Assembly: GCA_002345825.1 (NCBI GenBank)
Contig: DDWD01000158.1
Location: 1 to 24,085 of the forward strand
Direction: 5' to 3'
Length of the DNA stretch: 24,085 bases
Source: Bacteroidales bacterium UBA2295
GTDB lineage: Bacteria; Bacteroidota; Bacteroidia; Bacteroidales; Tenuifilaceae
The notes under the pieces are model-generated. The model was not told the DNA's origin. It searched no databases and saw nothing but the letters and a program-made list of their open reading frames with translations. A program made the position numbers and the translations under genes. Every line of letters begins with the position of its first letter. Position 1 is the stretch's first letter. This document shows positions 1-7,592 of this stretch, one piece after another.

Positions 1-89
1 GAAAAATTTCAGGTCTTTAAATGTATTATCCAAATTTTATTGAAAACGGTATTTGTTGCTTCAAACTTTTTATCAATCAGATATTTTTC

Positions 90-97
90 TAATTTTG
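90..97 (+). promoter_or_regulatory. candidate -7 promoter element for the SH3-like/M28 pair
   Basis: TAATTTTG matches the Bacteroidota -7 consensus TAnnTTTG and lies 52 bases before the first start codon. No TTTG is seen at the usual spacing upstream, so only the -7 half is supported. Confidence 0.35.
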
Positions 98-149
98 ATT
101 ATGTCGCAACTATGTAATTGAGAGATTTTTTAATCTAAACTTATTAATT

Positions 150-857
150 ATGAAATTCCGTTTAACCTTTATGTTGTTGTGCATATGCGGACTGTCTTTT
201 GCCCAGAATGAGCCTTTTGGCTATTTGCAAAAGCTCGAAATTAATAGCGAGGAAGGGATTTACATAAAGTACAATACCCAGTTTACTGAGGTTTTCAATC
301 AATCAATTAGCGAACTGTCCGATTCTGATCCGTTGCGAAAAAATTACAGCTATGAGTTTAACGATATTAAGCTACTGAAAACAAGACTGCAAACTGATTC
401 ATCAACAGAATATTTTGTTGTATTTAGTTATGGTCCATCGTTTGACCCTGTTTTTATGTTTTATCGTGACGATAATTTGTCAGAACCAGCATTTAGTATT
501 TATGCGCTTAAGCTATACATTACAGGGTCGGCCATATATTCTGCCGGGCATACCAATAACTATTTTAATATGCGCCGAAAATTTGTGGTGCAGCAGAATA
601 AACTAGTTGAGGTTGAGCAACCTTTCTACTACGTTGGGCTTAAAACCAAAACCTTAAAACCCATTAAGCTTAGCGATAATAATGGAAAGGTTGTAGCCAC
701 TCTTACCAAAGATTATAATATTGAGGTGCTTATGTACGATGCTGAGCAAAAGAAGTTTTTAGTATCAACAGAATTTGGACTAACTGGTTGGGTTTTCCTC
801 AAAGATGTTGGAACAATGCCATATACTATAGATAAATTGTTTTATAACGGCGATTAG
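150..857 (+). CDS. secreted protein with C-terminal SH3-like domain
   Basis: This 235-residue protein starts with a clear signal peptide (residues 1-19, ending SFAQ), so it should be periplasmic or exported. The central part is not recognised. Residues about 165-225 resemble a bacterial SH3-like domain: a run of short beta strands containing KVVATLTKD, the pattern KFLVSTEFGLTGWV, and a final short strand. Such domains usually bind peptides or cell-wall fragments, but no catalytic domain is attached here, so the role is unknown. The M28 peptidase gene begins 20 bases downstream on the same strand, suggesting co-transcription and possibly a shared role in peptide or envelope processing. SH3 assignment is from pattern only; the signal peptide is confident. 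Confidence 0.75.
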   Translation: MKFRLTFMLLCICGLSFAQNEPFGYLQKLEINSEEGIYIKYNTQFTEVFNQSISELSDSDPLRKNYSYEFNDIKLLKTRLQTDSSTEYFVVFSYGPSFDPVFMFYRDDNLSEPAFSIYALKLYITGSAIYSAGHTNNYFNMRRKFVVQQNKLVEVEQPFYYVGLKTKTLKPIKLSDNNGKVVATLTKDYNIEVLMYDAEQKKFLVSTEFGLTGWVFLKDVGTMPYTIDKLFYNGD

Positions 858-877
858 CTTAGGCAGTTTGCACAAAT

Positions 878-2380
878 ATGATGGGTAAAATATTCAATAA
901 ACTTTTGGGCTGTATAGCTTTTTTAATTTTGCTCCATGGAGCAAATGCACAGCCTATACCTGCTGATGTGCAAGTTTCGGAGAATTTGAAATTGCACGTA
1001 AACTATTTATGTTCACCTCAATTGATGGGGCGTAGCACCCTTACTGGCCATGATATTTTAGCCACACAGTATGTCGACTCGCTTTTTAGTTCCTACCACT
1101 TTAGCGGGTTGCCAAATTTTGAAAACCTTACCTATACCCAGCCATTTTCGATATACAACACCATCTCGGAGCAGCAGTACCTAGTTGTTAACGATAGCAC
1201 TTATCTATTCCCCGACGATTTCGCATACCTTGGCAAAAGACCAACAGCCAGTCAGAAGATTGAATTGTATTTTGGTGGCATGCTCAATAACCCTAGCATT
1301 GATGGTGTCGATTTGAAAGGGAAGGGGTTGTTGCTTTTCACCGATAACTTAAGACTCGCCTCTGTGCAAGTTCAGCCGCTTGCTGAGGCTAATGAATGTG
1401 CTATGGTCTTGCTGGCTAACCCTAGCGATATTTTTCAGTTTTATAAGATATCCCAAAATATTGGGGTTGTTAAGCCATTCGAGAATTTTCGAATAGGGCA
1501 AAATGTGGAATCGCCTATGAGGACATTCATGCCAAGCGCAAGAGGAAACGTTCCGGTTCTGTTCATATCTAACGCAATGGCTGGTAGTATTCTGGGGCAA
1601 CCGGCCAAAGATATTTTTGAAAATATTGAAAACCATGAGATTTTTGAGTCTCCACAAATTAAAACCAGTATTGAGTATAAATTGGTTGCCGATGTCGATA
1701 TTATAGAAACCCAAAATGTGGTGGGCTACATCCCGGCAATGCAAAACACTCAGCAAAGCGTTGTGGTTGGTGCACATCTCGATCATCTTGAACCCAGGGG
1801 TGGTAAGTGGTATCCCGGTGCCGACGATAATGCATCGGGAACATCGGTAATGCTTGAGGTGGCTCGTCTTATTGCTGCCGATTATCAAAGTGGTTACAGA
1901 CCGGTTCGTAATATTGTGTTTGCCAGCTTTACAGCCGAGGAGATTGGATTATTGGGCTCTCAGTTTTACACGCTAAATCCACTTTTTTCTGTCGATAGTA
2001 CCGTTGCTTTTATCAATATCGATATGGTGGGACGGCTATCAGCCAATGAGCAGAAAGGTTTGCATTTGCATGTCAATGGCAAGAATAGGATGAATGATTT
2101 TGCACAAATTCTTAATGAAATTAATATCGATTCTATGCTATTTGTCGACTCGAAAACGCTTGCCGGGTCGTCGGTTTACTCATTATCCGATCATTATCAC
2201 TACGATAGATTGGGACTCCCTTCATACATTCTAACTACGGGTATGCATACCGATTACCATAAACCTACCGATACCCCCGATAAGCTTTCGTACCAAGGTA
2301 TGGGTAGGCTTGTTAAGCTAATTTACAATACCGTTAGGTATTTTGCCGATACAGATAATCCATTTCAATCGGCAGAGTAG
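878..2380 (+). CDS. secreted M28-family zinc metallopeptidase
   Basis: A 500-residue protein with a signal peptide (residues 1 to about 25, ending GANAQ). The C-terminal half is an M28 aminopeptidase domain with the full di-zinc set visible: H300 (GAHLDH), bridging D316 (GADDN), catalytic E354 and ligand E355 (TAEEIGLLGS), D382 (NIDMVGR) and H457 (MHTDYHKPTD). Residues about 110-260 sit between the start of the peptidase fold and its active site and are probably a PA-type insert. The family removes N-terminal amino acids from peptides outside the cytoplasm; the exact specificity cannot be read. It follows the SH3-like gene by 20 bases. Its TAG stop abuts the stop of the convergent hydG gene (2378-2383 reads TAGCTA), so no intergenic terminator fits between them. 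Two ATG codons stand side by side at the start. Confidence 0.92.
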   Translation: MMGKIFNKLLGCIAFLILLHGANAQPIPADVQVSENLKLHVNYLCSPQLMGRSTLTGHDILATQYVDSLFSSYHFSGLPNFENLTYTQPFSIYNTISEQQYLVVNDSTYLFPDDFAYLGKRPTASQKIELYFGGMLNNPSIDGVDLKGKGLLLFTDNLRLASVQVQPLAEANECAMVLLANPSDIFQFYKISQNIGVVKPFENFRIGQNVESPMRTFMPSARGNVPVLFISNAMAGSILGQPAKDIFENIENHEIFESPQIKTSIEYKLVADVDIIETQNVVGYIPAMQNTQQSVVVGAHLDHLEPRGGKWYPGADDNASGTSVMLEVARLIAADYQSGYRPVRNIVFASFTAEEIGLLGSQFYTLNPLFSVDSTVAFINIDMVGRLSANEQKGLHLHVNGKNRMNDFAQILNEINIDSMLFVDSKTLAGSSVYSLSDHYHYDRLGLPSYILTTGMHTDYHKPTDTPDKLSYQGMGRLVKLIYNTVRYFADTDNPFQSAE

Positions 2381-3808
2381 CTAGAAGTACAAATCCCGTT
2401 CGCCCTGCTTTATTCTCTCTATTCGTTGTCGTATTTCAAAAGGATTGCCTTGGTTGTTTAGGTTTTCAAGAGTTTTGTCTATCAGTTTCCATCCTTTTTG
2501 CTGAACCTCTGGGGTTGCGTAGTCAACCAAGTATTCGCTTAGGGTTAAAACCGCATTGGGAGTGCAGTATCGTTTAATAAAACCTGGCACAGAAAATTCC
2601 ATAAAGTGCTCTCCTGTTCGGCCTAAGCGATAACAAGCTGTGCAAAACGAGGGTAGGTTTTCATGATCAATGAGTTCTTCAATAACCTCGCTAAGTGAGC
2701 GATTATCGTTAATCATAAACTGCTCGCGGTTAAGATTTTGCTCCTCGTTTTTTGAGTTTGAGTACGAGCCTAGCTCCAGCTTGGTGCCGCCATCAATTTG
2801 CGAAACGCCAAACTGAATTACCTCGCGCCTTACGGCAACCGATTCGCGTGCGGTAAGTATCATACCGGTGTAGGGCACGGCCAGGCGAAGTATGGCAACC
2901 AGCTTTACAAAATCGTTGTCGTTAACTTCATACTCCTTTGGAGTATTGACCGATGCGGCATCTTTTATGCGGGGGAACGAAATGGTATGTGGACCCACGT
3001 TGTAGCATGCCTCAAGGTGATTGGTGTGGCGAACTAGCGAAAGCACCTCGTAGCGCCAGTCGTATAGGCCAAATAGTGCTCCAATCCCAACATCGTCTAG
3101 ACCTACTTCCTGTGCACGGTCGAGGCTGGTGAGTCGCCAATTAAAATCGCGCTTTTTGCCACTAAGATGATATTGTGCATAGGCCTCGGGGTGGTAAGTT
3201 TCCTGAAAAACCTGATAAGTACCAATTCCCGCTTCCTTAACGGTTCTAAAACCTTCTATATCCAATGGGGCAGCATTAATATTAACCCTGCGGATTTCGC
3301 CATTCCCCTTTTTAATGCCGTAAACCAACTTTACGTTGTTGGCAATAAATTCGGGTGAGTACTCTTTATGCTCGCCATAAACCAGAATTAGGCGTTTCTG
3401 TCCGTTATCTTCAAGTGCTTCAACCTCCTTAATAATTTCATCATCATTTAGTGTAACCCGTTGGGCATCTTTGTTCGATGCTCTAAATCCGCAGTAAGAG
3501 CAGTTGTTTGTGCACTTGTTGCCAATGTATAGTGGAGCGAAAAGAACTATACGGTTTCCGTAAACTTTCTTTTTTAAATCGCGGGCTGCGTTAGGTATTT
3601 CCTCAACCAGTTTGGGGTCGGTAGTGTTCACCAGAACAGCAGTTTCTTCTAACGAAAGCCTTTTTTTGTTGTACGCCTTGGCAATAACCTCACGCACCCG
3701 CTCTGGGGTCGATTCGGTGTTGTAAATGTAGTTCCAAATCTCGGCAGGGTCAATGAAGGGTTTCATTGGCTCGTCGGGAATTAAGTACTTTTCTGGGGTG
3801 AATTTCAT
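2381..3808 (-). CDS. hydG: HydG, [FeFe]-hydrogenase H-cluster radical SAM maturase (tyrosine lyase)
   Basis: HydG cleaves tyrosine to p-cresol and dehydroglycine and turns the latter into the CO and cyanide ligands of the H-cluster. This 475-residue protein has the radical-SAM cysteines C99, C103 and C106 (CTNNCSYC, CX3CX2C) in a ThiH-like barrel, and the HydG-specific C-terminal CX2CX22C motif at C389, C392 and C415, which holds the second, dangler-iron cluster. The length is normal for the family. The C-terminal cysteines separate it from ThiH. It is the last gene of the operon, 21 bases after the TonB receptor and convergent with the M28 peptidase. The other maturases, HydE and HydF, are absent from the window and must be encoded elsewhere if the hydrogenase is matured. 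The client is presumably HydA, and possibly the two hydrogenase-like sensors. Confidence 0.97.
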   Translation of the reverse strand: MKFTPEKYLIPDEPMKPFIDPAEIWNYIYNTESTPERVREVIAKAYNKKRLSLEETAVLVNTTDPKLVEEIPNAARDLKKKVYGNRIVLFAPLYIGNKCTNNCSYCGFRASNKDAQRVTLNDDEIIKEVEALEDNGQKRLILVYGEHKEYSPEFIANNVKLVYGIKKGNGEIRRVNINAAPLDIEGFRTVKEAGIGTYQVFQETYHPEAYAQYHLSGKKRDFNWRLTSLDRAQEVGLDDVGIGALFGLYDWRYEVLSLVRHTNHLEACYNVGPHTISFPRIKDAASVNTPKEYEVNDNDFVKLVAILRLAVPYTGMILTARESVAVRREVIQFGVSQIDGGTKLELGSYSNSKNEEQNLNREQFMINDNRSLSEVIEELIDHENLPSFCTACYRLGRTGEHFMEFSVPGFIKRYCTPNAVLTLSEYLVDYATPEVQQKGWKLIDKTLENLNNQGNPFEIRQRIERIKQGERDLYF

Positions 3809-3829
3809 ATCAAACTAAATTTTGTGGTT

Positions 3830-6253
3830 TTAAAAAGATAAACTTGCTCTAAGGTAAAAGTTACGGCCAGGTTCAATGCTAATTGCCCCGCGATTGGTCG
3901 AAAGGTGATTGGTGTAGCTTGCATTGGTTAGGTTGTCGATACCTGCAAATAGTTGTAGTTGCATTAGGCCCAGATTAATTCTGCGCGAGCTGGCGGCCAT
4001 ATCAATGCGGTAGTAACCATCGGTTTGGGTTTCGCCCTCGGCAATTTTATCCTGCTTGCTGGCTCCAAAAATGCTAGCCTCAATATTGCCAATTTTTATG
4101 ATATTGTAACGTATTCCAAATCGTCCGCTAAGGGGGGGGATTTGTGGCAAGTTGGTTTCCGCCTCAACATCTTTTCCTCTTACATATGCTCCCGACCCAA
4201 ATAATGCCATATTCTTGGTAGCTTTGTATTGTAGCTTAATGTCGGCTCCGTATAACATTGCCTTGCTAACATTGGCATTAACTAATGCGGGTAGCGTATC
4301 AACAATCCCTTCCGATGGTCCAGTGGTAATGGTGTAAATATACTCGCCTGGCGTTTCAACAATCATATTGTTTATCCAGTTCGAGAATACACCCACCTGT
4401 GCAGTAAAATTTTGTTTCCAAATTCTTAAGCCCAAATCGGTGGCGTAGCCATTTTCCGATTTTAGCGACGGATCGCCAATGCGAACCATATTGCCAAGGT
4501 CAATAAATTTGAAACTCTCCTCCAACGATGGTGCTCTGAATGAGCGGGCTAGGTTGGCCGAAAGGTCAATGTCGGATGTTGTGCTGAAAAGCGCTCCAGC
4601 ATTGGCACTCCATGAAAACAGATTTTGTTCGCCAGCCTCAAAAGTAATTCGTTGGTTAGGAGGTGTATCGTTACGTGTTCCGTTCATTATTAGGTAGTCG
4701 ATATCGAAATTCTGATCGTTGGTGGTTTTTATGCCATCGGCTCTACCACCTAGAATTAGAGTTAGCCTATCGTTAAGCAATCGGCTTTCGTTCTGCACAA
4801 AAATGCCAGCTGTGGCAAATGTTGAATTTGGGGTAGGGGTTTCGCCTCTAACCAGGTTGTTAGTAGCCATTAAATTGCCACCGGCGTTAAACACTTCAAT
4901 GGTAATGTACTTTTCTCTTTCGGTGTTAAGTTCACGCGCCCACGCATCTATCCCTGCAATTAGGGTGTTGTTATCGCCAAAATTCCATATGGATTGTAAC
5001 TGCAAACCGTTGGTGCGGTGCTCGCCGGTTGGGGTAAAGTATTGTGGTGTAATGCGTTGTGTGCCTGTGGGGATAGTAACCTCGTTAACCGTATTGGGGT
5101 AAAGTAATACGTCGCGCAGAATGTACTGATTAAAGTAGCTTAGCTTTAACGACGACAGGGAACTTGAAATATCAGTAATTTCGTAGCTGGATGCAAAAAG
5201 CTGGCGACCAATATCGCTGTAGGTGGCTGTGGCCGGGCCTGGAAAAGCTGCACCGCCAGGAATGCCAACATCGGTGCCCCAGTAGCGCTGGAACTGTGCT
5301 TTAAAAAGATGATTTTTTAATGGCTTTACGCCAACCTTAGCCGATAGGTTATTGGCAGTAAACTGGCTATTGGCCAGTTCGCCTTGGGGCGTTGTAATAT
5401 TTTGCGCATCGGTGTATGTGCCGCTTAGCTTTAGGTACCATTTCTCGGCACCCGTTTTAACGTTGGCGTAACCTGTGTAGCTGCTGTTGGCAGTGGCAAA
5501 TCCGCCAATAATATTTCCCTTAGCGTAAGGTTGCGAGGCAAAATATCCATCTTTAGTAATAATATTTACAATTCCGCCCATAGCGCCCGTTCCGTAAAGC
5601 ACCGATTGTGCCCCTTTAACCACCTCAACGCGCTCAATGTCGTTAACATCTATCATCGATAGCGATGCAGTGAGGTCGTTGGCTGTTTCAACCCTAAATC
5701 CATCAACAAGGGTTACAAGCCTGTTTTCGCTAAATCCTCTGATATTCACGTTGGTTGCCCAAACTCCGTCGCCACCTAGGGCAATGCCGGGCTCGTTGGC
5801 CAGCACGTTTGAAAGAGTAAACGATGCTTGCTGTTGATAATCGTACTTACCTACCACCGCTAGCGGCGTGGGCATCTCCTTAACGCTACGATTTATCCTA
5901 AAGCTCGAAACCACCACCTCGCCAAGCGAAAAGGGTAGGGGTGAAATGGAAAATGATGTTTCGGTGTTGTTTTTTATGCTGATATTCACTTGCTTAGGGG
6001 CATAGCCTATAATACTTAGGTTAACCCTATAGCTATTGCCGGGTATATTTAGCGAGAAGTTACCTTTTGCGTTGGTAGTGGTAAAGTAGTTGTCTCCTTC
6101 GTTAGTTGATGATAAAACCTGAACGGCAACGCCTTCTATACCTTGCAGGGTAATTGAATCGACAACTTGGCCGCTAAAATTATACGTTTGCCCTTTACCT
6201 GTTGAGGGAAGAGCCATAATGCCCAGTAGGGCAATAAACCAAAATTTATTCAT
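3830..6253 (-). CDS. TonB-dependent outer-membrane receptor in the hydrogenase maturation operon
   Basis: An 807-residue outer-membrane transporter with a signal peptide (about residues 1-21), an N-terminal carboxypeptidase-regulatory-like domain (about 24-105), a TonB-box-like segment (GEVVVSS), a plug domain (about 120-240, with the typical GAMGGIVNIITK pattern) and a long beta-barrel ending in an aromatic residue (YLRASLSF). It uses TonB energy to import a ligand too large or scarce for porins, typically an iron chelate, heme, cobalamin or glycan. There is no SusD partner, which argues against a glycan system and leans towards a metal complex or cofactor; this is inference. Its start codon overlaps the end of the TM1266-like gene by 8 bases and hydG follows 21 bases later, so it is probably translated with them. 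A link to iron supply for hydrogenase assembly is a reasonable guess, not shown. Confidence 0.93.
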   Translation of the reverse strand: MNKFWFIALLGIMALPSTGKGQTYNFSGQVVDSITLQGIEGVAVQVLSSTNEGDNYFTTTNAKGNFSLNIPGNSYRVNLSIIGYAPKQVNISIKNNTETSFSISPLPFSLGEVVVSSFRINRSVKEMPTPLAVVGKYDYQQQASFTLSNVLANEPGIALGGDGVWATNVNIRGFSENRLVTLVDGFRVETANDLTASLSMIDVNDIERVEVVKGAQSVLYGTGAMGGIVNIITKDGYFASQPYAKGNIIGGFATANSSYTGYANVKTGAEKWYLKLSGTYTDAQNITTPQGELANSQFTANNLSAKVGVKPLKNHLFKAQFQRYWGTDVGIPGGAAFPGPATATYSDIGRQLFASSYEITDISSSLSSLKLSYFNQYILRDVLLYPNTVNEVTIPTGTQRITPQYFTPTGEHRTNGLQLQSIWNFGDNNTLIAGIDAWARELNTEREKYITIEVFNAGGNLMATNNLVRGETPTPNSTFATAGIFVQNESRLLNDRLTLILGGRADGIKTTNDQNFDIDYLIMNGTRNDTPPNQRITFEAGEQNLFSWSANAGALFSTTSDIDLSANLARSFRAPSLEESFKFIDLGNMVRIGDPSLKSENGYATDLGLRIWKQNFTAQVGVFSNWINNMIVETPGEYIYTITTGPSEGIVDTLPALVNANVSKAMLYGADIKLQYKATKNMALFGSGAYVRGKDVEAETNLPQIPPLSGRFGIRYNIIKIGNIEASIFGASKQDKIAEGETQTDGYYRIDMAASSRRINLGLMQLQLFAGIDNLTNASYTNHLSTNRGAISIEPGRNFYLRASLSF

Positions 6254-6500
6254 GCTGTGTGTTCTTTAAAAGTACCGATTTAACCTGTATGCCCATTAGC
6301 CGGCCTAGCTGTCCGGTAAGTGAGCCAATTTGGTCGGTGGTACCTTCAAGAACAAGAGAAATTACGCTTTGCCCAGTGCTGCGGGGCAGCCCTTGGCGTC
6401 CAAGAATAATTTGGGAATGTTTAGAGATGATATCGTTGAGATGCTGTATACTCTCACGATTCTCAATAAGGATAAGTGCTGTTCCTACTCTCTTTTCCAT
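6246..6500 (-). CDS. TM1266-family iron-only hydrogenase system regulator
   Basis: An 84-residue protein that matches the small TM1266 family of putative [FeFe]-hydrogenase regulators: it begins EKRVGTALILIENRES, then SKHSQIILGRQGLP, a region found next to hydE/hydG/hydF genes in many anaerobes. The fold is ACT/NikR-C-like and the molecular function is not established; there is no DNA-binding domain. The start is supported by a good Shine-Dalgarno, CCGGAGG, eight bases ahead of the ATG, which is unusually strong for this genome. It is the first gene of the maturation operon and its end overlaps the start of the TonB receptor (ATGAATAA shared), indicating translational coupling. Confidence 0.88.
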   Translation of the reverse strand: MEKRVGTALILIENRESIQHLNDIISKHSQIILGRQGLPRSTGQSVISLVLEGTTDQIGSLTGQLGRLMGIQVKSVLLKNTQHE

Positions 6501-6587
6501 CAGAATACCTCCGGATTAGATTTTTTTTATTAACCTGCTGTACCTTGATTCAGAATAATATCCTAGTCTCAGTAAGGAGCAGTTTTT

Positions 6588-6605
6588 CTGTTAATTCAAT
6601 AACAA
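6588..6605 (-). promoter_or_regulatory. putative Rex operator of the TM1266/TonB receptor/hydG operon
   Basis: On the minus strand the bases read TTGTTATTGAATTAACAG. Against the Rex consensus TTGTTAA-N4-TTAACAA known from clostridia, 12 of 14 defined positions match. It begins on the last three bases of the -7 element and covers the expected start site, an ideal place for repression. Rex is encoded in this window. Binding is inferred, not shown. Confidence 0.65.
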
Positions 6606-6633
6606 AGGTATGGCTATTTATTAAATTAGCAAA
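6603..6633 (-). promoter_or_regulatory. promoter of the TM1266/TonB receptor/hydG operon
   Basis: A complete Bacteroidota housekeeping promoter is present on the minus strand: -33 element TTTG (6633-6630), a 19-base spacer, and -7 element TACCTTTG (6610-6603). Transcription would start near 6596, leaving a leader of about 95 bases before the TM1266-like start codon. I see no known riboswitch in that leader. Confidence 0.75.
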
Positions 6634-6699
6634 ATGTTTACTGGCATAATTTGGTGATATAACTTACCTGTTGAGGATGTTGCAGATGGGGAGCAGGCA

Positions 6700-6790
6700 G
6701 TAACCCAACGGGCAAAACCCCTTCGGGGTTACAATATCAACCCACACCAGTCGGTTAGCAGGTTGATTGGCTAAACACCTTGTTGTAACC
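6700..6790. other. structured intergenic segment with competing inverted repeats
   Basis: The roughly 300-base gap between the TM1266-like gene and hepT holds no gene besides the hydG-operon promoter. It contains three overlapping inverted repeats: GTAACCC (6700-6706) with GGGTTAC (6726-6732); a tight AACCCC/GGGGTT hairpin with a TTC loop (6716-6730); and GGTTACAA (6727-6734) with TTGTAACC (6783-6790), enclosing ATCAACC/GGTTGAT (6736-6742/6761-6767). The first two and the third compete for the same bases. It could act as a terminator for hepT or be the remnant of a mobile repeat. Confidence 0.45.
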
Positions 6791-6798
6791 AGTTGTTT

Positions 6799-7132
6799 TT
6801 ATTTTAGTAGTGTTTCAATTTCTTGTTTTAACTTCGGAAGGTGTCTTACAATTGTTCCCCAAATAATCTCATTGTCTATCCTATCATAACCGTGAATTAC
6901 TCGATTTCTCATATCGATAATTTGCTTTTTGCTAGAAATGTCAGTTGAAGAATCAATTTTTTCAATACGATTCATTGCTTCACCAATAATTTCAAATTCT
7001 CTTTCTACAGCTCTTCGAAGCATTTTGTCAGCAATATAGATATTGAAATCTCTTTTTTCTCCAAGATAATTCTCAATCGATTCAATTGATTCTTTTTATG
7101 TCGAAAAGAAATTTTCTAATCTCAAGCTTCAT
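6799..7132 (-). pseudogene. hepT: hepT, HEPN-domain toxin, broken by a +1 frameshift
   Basis: The longest open frame covers only the last 74 residues from an internal ATG, but the normal HepT start is at 7132, overlapping the mntA stop by 11 bases. From there the frame reads MKLEIRKFLFDIK and then runs into a stop because of one extra A in a five-A run (T5 on the plus strand at 7093-7097). Removing one A restores a 110-residue protein of normal HepT length. The HEPN RNase motif RX4HXY is intact at R75, H80 and Y82 of the corrected protein (RNRVIHGY). In HepT/MntA modules HepT is an RNase toxin whose motif tyrosine is adenylylated by MntA. Whether this is a true mutation, a sequencing error or a recoding site cannot be decided here. 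Confidence 0.85.
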
Positions 7133-7427
7133 ATATTGGAGTCTTAGTTTGATTAATTGATTCAATAAAATATGGATTTCCCAAAGATTTGTCTGTAACT
7201 AAGTCAACAGGGCGCTTGAATATATTCTCAAATTTTTCAACTAATTCAAAGTATGTGTCGGCATAATCTCCGTAATCCATTGGTTTCAATGATATTAATA
7301 AATCAATGTCGCTGTTTTCATTGAAATTTTCTGTGCATACAGAACCAAATGCATATAAAGATTTCACATTGTATTTTAAACACAATGCCTTTAAGTTTAC
7401 AATATTGTCTATCAATATTCTATGCAT
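7122..7427 (-). CDS. mntA: MntA-like nucleotidyltransferase antitoxin
   Basis: A 101-residue minimal nucleotidyltransferase. The signature GSX10DXD is visible at G28, S29, D40 and D42 (FGSV...NSDIDLL), with a third acidic residue at D75 (RPVDLV), so the active site looks complete. In characterised HepT/MntA pairs the MntA enzyme transfers AMP to a tyrosine of the HEPN toxin and so inactivates it. The order antitoxin then toxin with an 11-base overlap is standard for the module. The partner hepT is frameshifted, so this antitoxin may be an orphan. It is transcribed divergently from the ABC importer. Confidence 0.9.
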   Translation of the reverse strand: MHRILIDNIVNLKALCLKYNVKSLYAFGSVCTENFNENSDIDLLISLKPMDYGDYADTYFELVEKFENIFKRPVDLVTDKSLGNPYFIESINQTKTPIYEA

Positions 7428-7446
7428 AATAAATTATTTGTCCTTA

Positions 7447-7477
7447 CAAAAATAGTCTTTTTATGATTGATATGAAA
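7447..7477 (-). promoter_or_regulatory. promoter of the mntA-hepT module
   Basis: On the minus strand there is a -7 element TATTTTTG (7454-7447), matching TAnnTTTG, preceded after 19 bases by TTTC (7477-7474), one base off the -33 consensus TTTG. The transcript would start about 13 bases before the mntA ATG. Confidence 0.55.
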
Positions 7478-7551
7478 GCCATCTCTTTTACAATTGGTTA
7501 CAACTTAGCAATGGAATGCTGCTTATGCATCTTTACTGGTAACCAAAAAAG

Positions 7552-7579
7552 TTGCTACATTTACTTAGTTTTGTAGCAA
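7552..7579 (+). promoter_or_regulatory. palindromic operator candidate over the ABC importer promoter
   Basis: A perfect inverted repeat TTGCTACA-N12-TGTAGCAA flanks and overlaps a -7 element TAGTTTTG (7566-7573), which ends 19 bases before the lipoprotein start codon. A repressor dimer bound here would block the promoter; alternatively the repeat could fold as an RNA hairpin only if transcription began further upstream. It is unlike the Rex-type sites elsewhere in the window, so a different regulator is implied. Confidence 0.55.
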
Positions 7580-7592
7580 TAAACTTTTTGCA

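Noticed and set aside
6259..6533. Plus-strand open frames opposite the TM1266-like gene
   Set aside because: They are antisense to a recognised family member with a strong Shine-Dalgarno and show no recognisable protein pattern.
6501..6600. Riboswitch or leader peptide in the 95-base leader of the hydG operon
   Set aside because: I found no known riboswitch core and no short frame with a convincing start; only the operator and the Shine-Dalgarno are supported.
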